Below are positions 63,766 to 64,000 of a DNA stretch of 64,000 nucleotides, piece after piece (positions within the stretch are counted from its first letter, which is position 1; every line of letters starts with the position of its first letter). The notes under the pieces are model-generated. The model ran no database searches. It saw nothing but the letters and a program-made list of their open reading frames with translations, and was not told the origin of the DNA. The position numbers and the translations under genes are program-made. This stretch comes from Euglena gracilis (taxonomy: Eukaryota; Euglenida; Euglenophyceae; Euglenales): the NCBI GenBank assembly GCA_039621445.1, contig CP154956.1:16807562-16871561 (forward strand). The letters are read 5' to 3'.

Positions 63766-64000
63766 TTTAGTGAGGGCGCCGTTTTTTGGGTCCGAATTTC
63801 ACAAATTGGCGTTGTTGACCCCTTGCGTGAATCATGACCACAAATTTCAGGGCAGGCATTTGGCGGGCTCTGAAAACGTTTTTAAACAAATTGTGGCTGA
63901 GCCCAGATTTCAGCCTGAAAACGTGTTCAGGGGCCCCCTTCGGGGGCCCCTGGCTGAACACGTTTTCAGGCTGAAATCTGGGCTCAGCCACAATTTGTGT
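63766..64000. repeat. Near-perfect palindrome, copy 2 (runs to the window end)
   Basis: Same as 59160-59400 with only a few base changes (ACAAATTGGCGTTGTTGACC versus ACAAATTGCCGTTTTTGACC). The right arm ends at the window edge. Confidence 0.9.

Overview
The window looks like nuclear DNA of a photosynthetic eukaryote with a large, repeat-filled genome. A green alga, or an alga with a green-type gene set, fits best. The evidence is one clear host gene on the minus strand: GUN4, the porphyrin-binding activator of Mg-chelatase in plastids. It is split into at least five exons across 34705..21863. Its C-terminal block (GENNDYRKWP, KGHLPLTNALRG) reads like green-lineage GUN4. Introns are 1.0, 1.6, 8.1 and 1.5 kb and are packed with transposons and satellite DNA. 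Almost everything else is mobile or repetitive DNA, and very long C/G homopolymers are everywhere (one run of 45 G). I cannot name the species.

Left part (1-9 kb): a Penelope-like retroelement in which the GIY-YIG endonuclease lies before the reverse transcriptase, the permuted Naiad/Chlamys-type order. A ~350-bp terminal repeat occurs once before it and twice after it, followed by a (GA)n tract. Next comes a head-to-tail array of ~1.15-kb and ~0.2-kb modules (5.34-8.32 kb) that shares the AAGAGAGA junction and a downstream hairpin region with the Penelope element. Middle left (9-21 kb): a tandem 480-bp repeat, a decayed DIRS-like reverse transcriptase, a tRNA-derived sequence, and a structurally complete 1,852-bp non-autonomous LTR retrotransposon on the minus strand with 315-bp LTRs, a 4-bp target-site duplication and a polypurine tract.

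GUN4 region (21.8-36 kb): exons are separated by MITE-like elements, a ~162-bp satellite array (27.2-30.0 kb) inside intron 3, A-rich and G-rich tracts and foldbacks. Right of it (36-45 kb): minisatellite blocks interrupted by the 3' part of a LINE with RNase H, a ~780-bp tandem repeat, and short inverted-repeat elements. Far right (45-64 kb): many small inverted-repeat elements, several with clear target-site duplications (8 bp, hAT-like; TA, Tc1/mariner-like), three copies of an ~815-bp element with ~45-bp inverted repeats, a tyrosine-recombinase-like fragment, telomere-like repeats in inverted orientation, and a 57.9-64.0 kb block of duplicated modules and near-perfect palindromes.

The most unusual theme is a set of short inverted-repeat families. 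Each has ends made of a C- or G-run joined to a family-specific 8-13-base word that is repeated inside the element. Many carry the same AT-rich core followed by a GGCGC..GCGCC hairpin. No operons, bacterial genes, CRISPR arrays or rRNA genes were seen.
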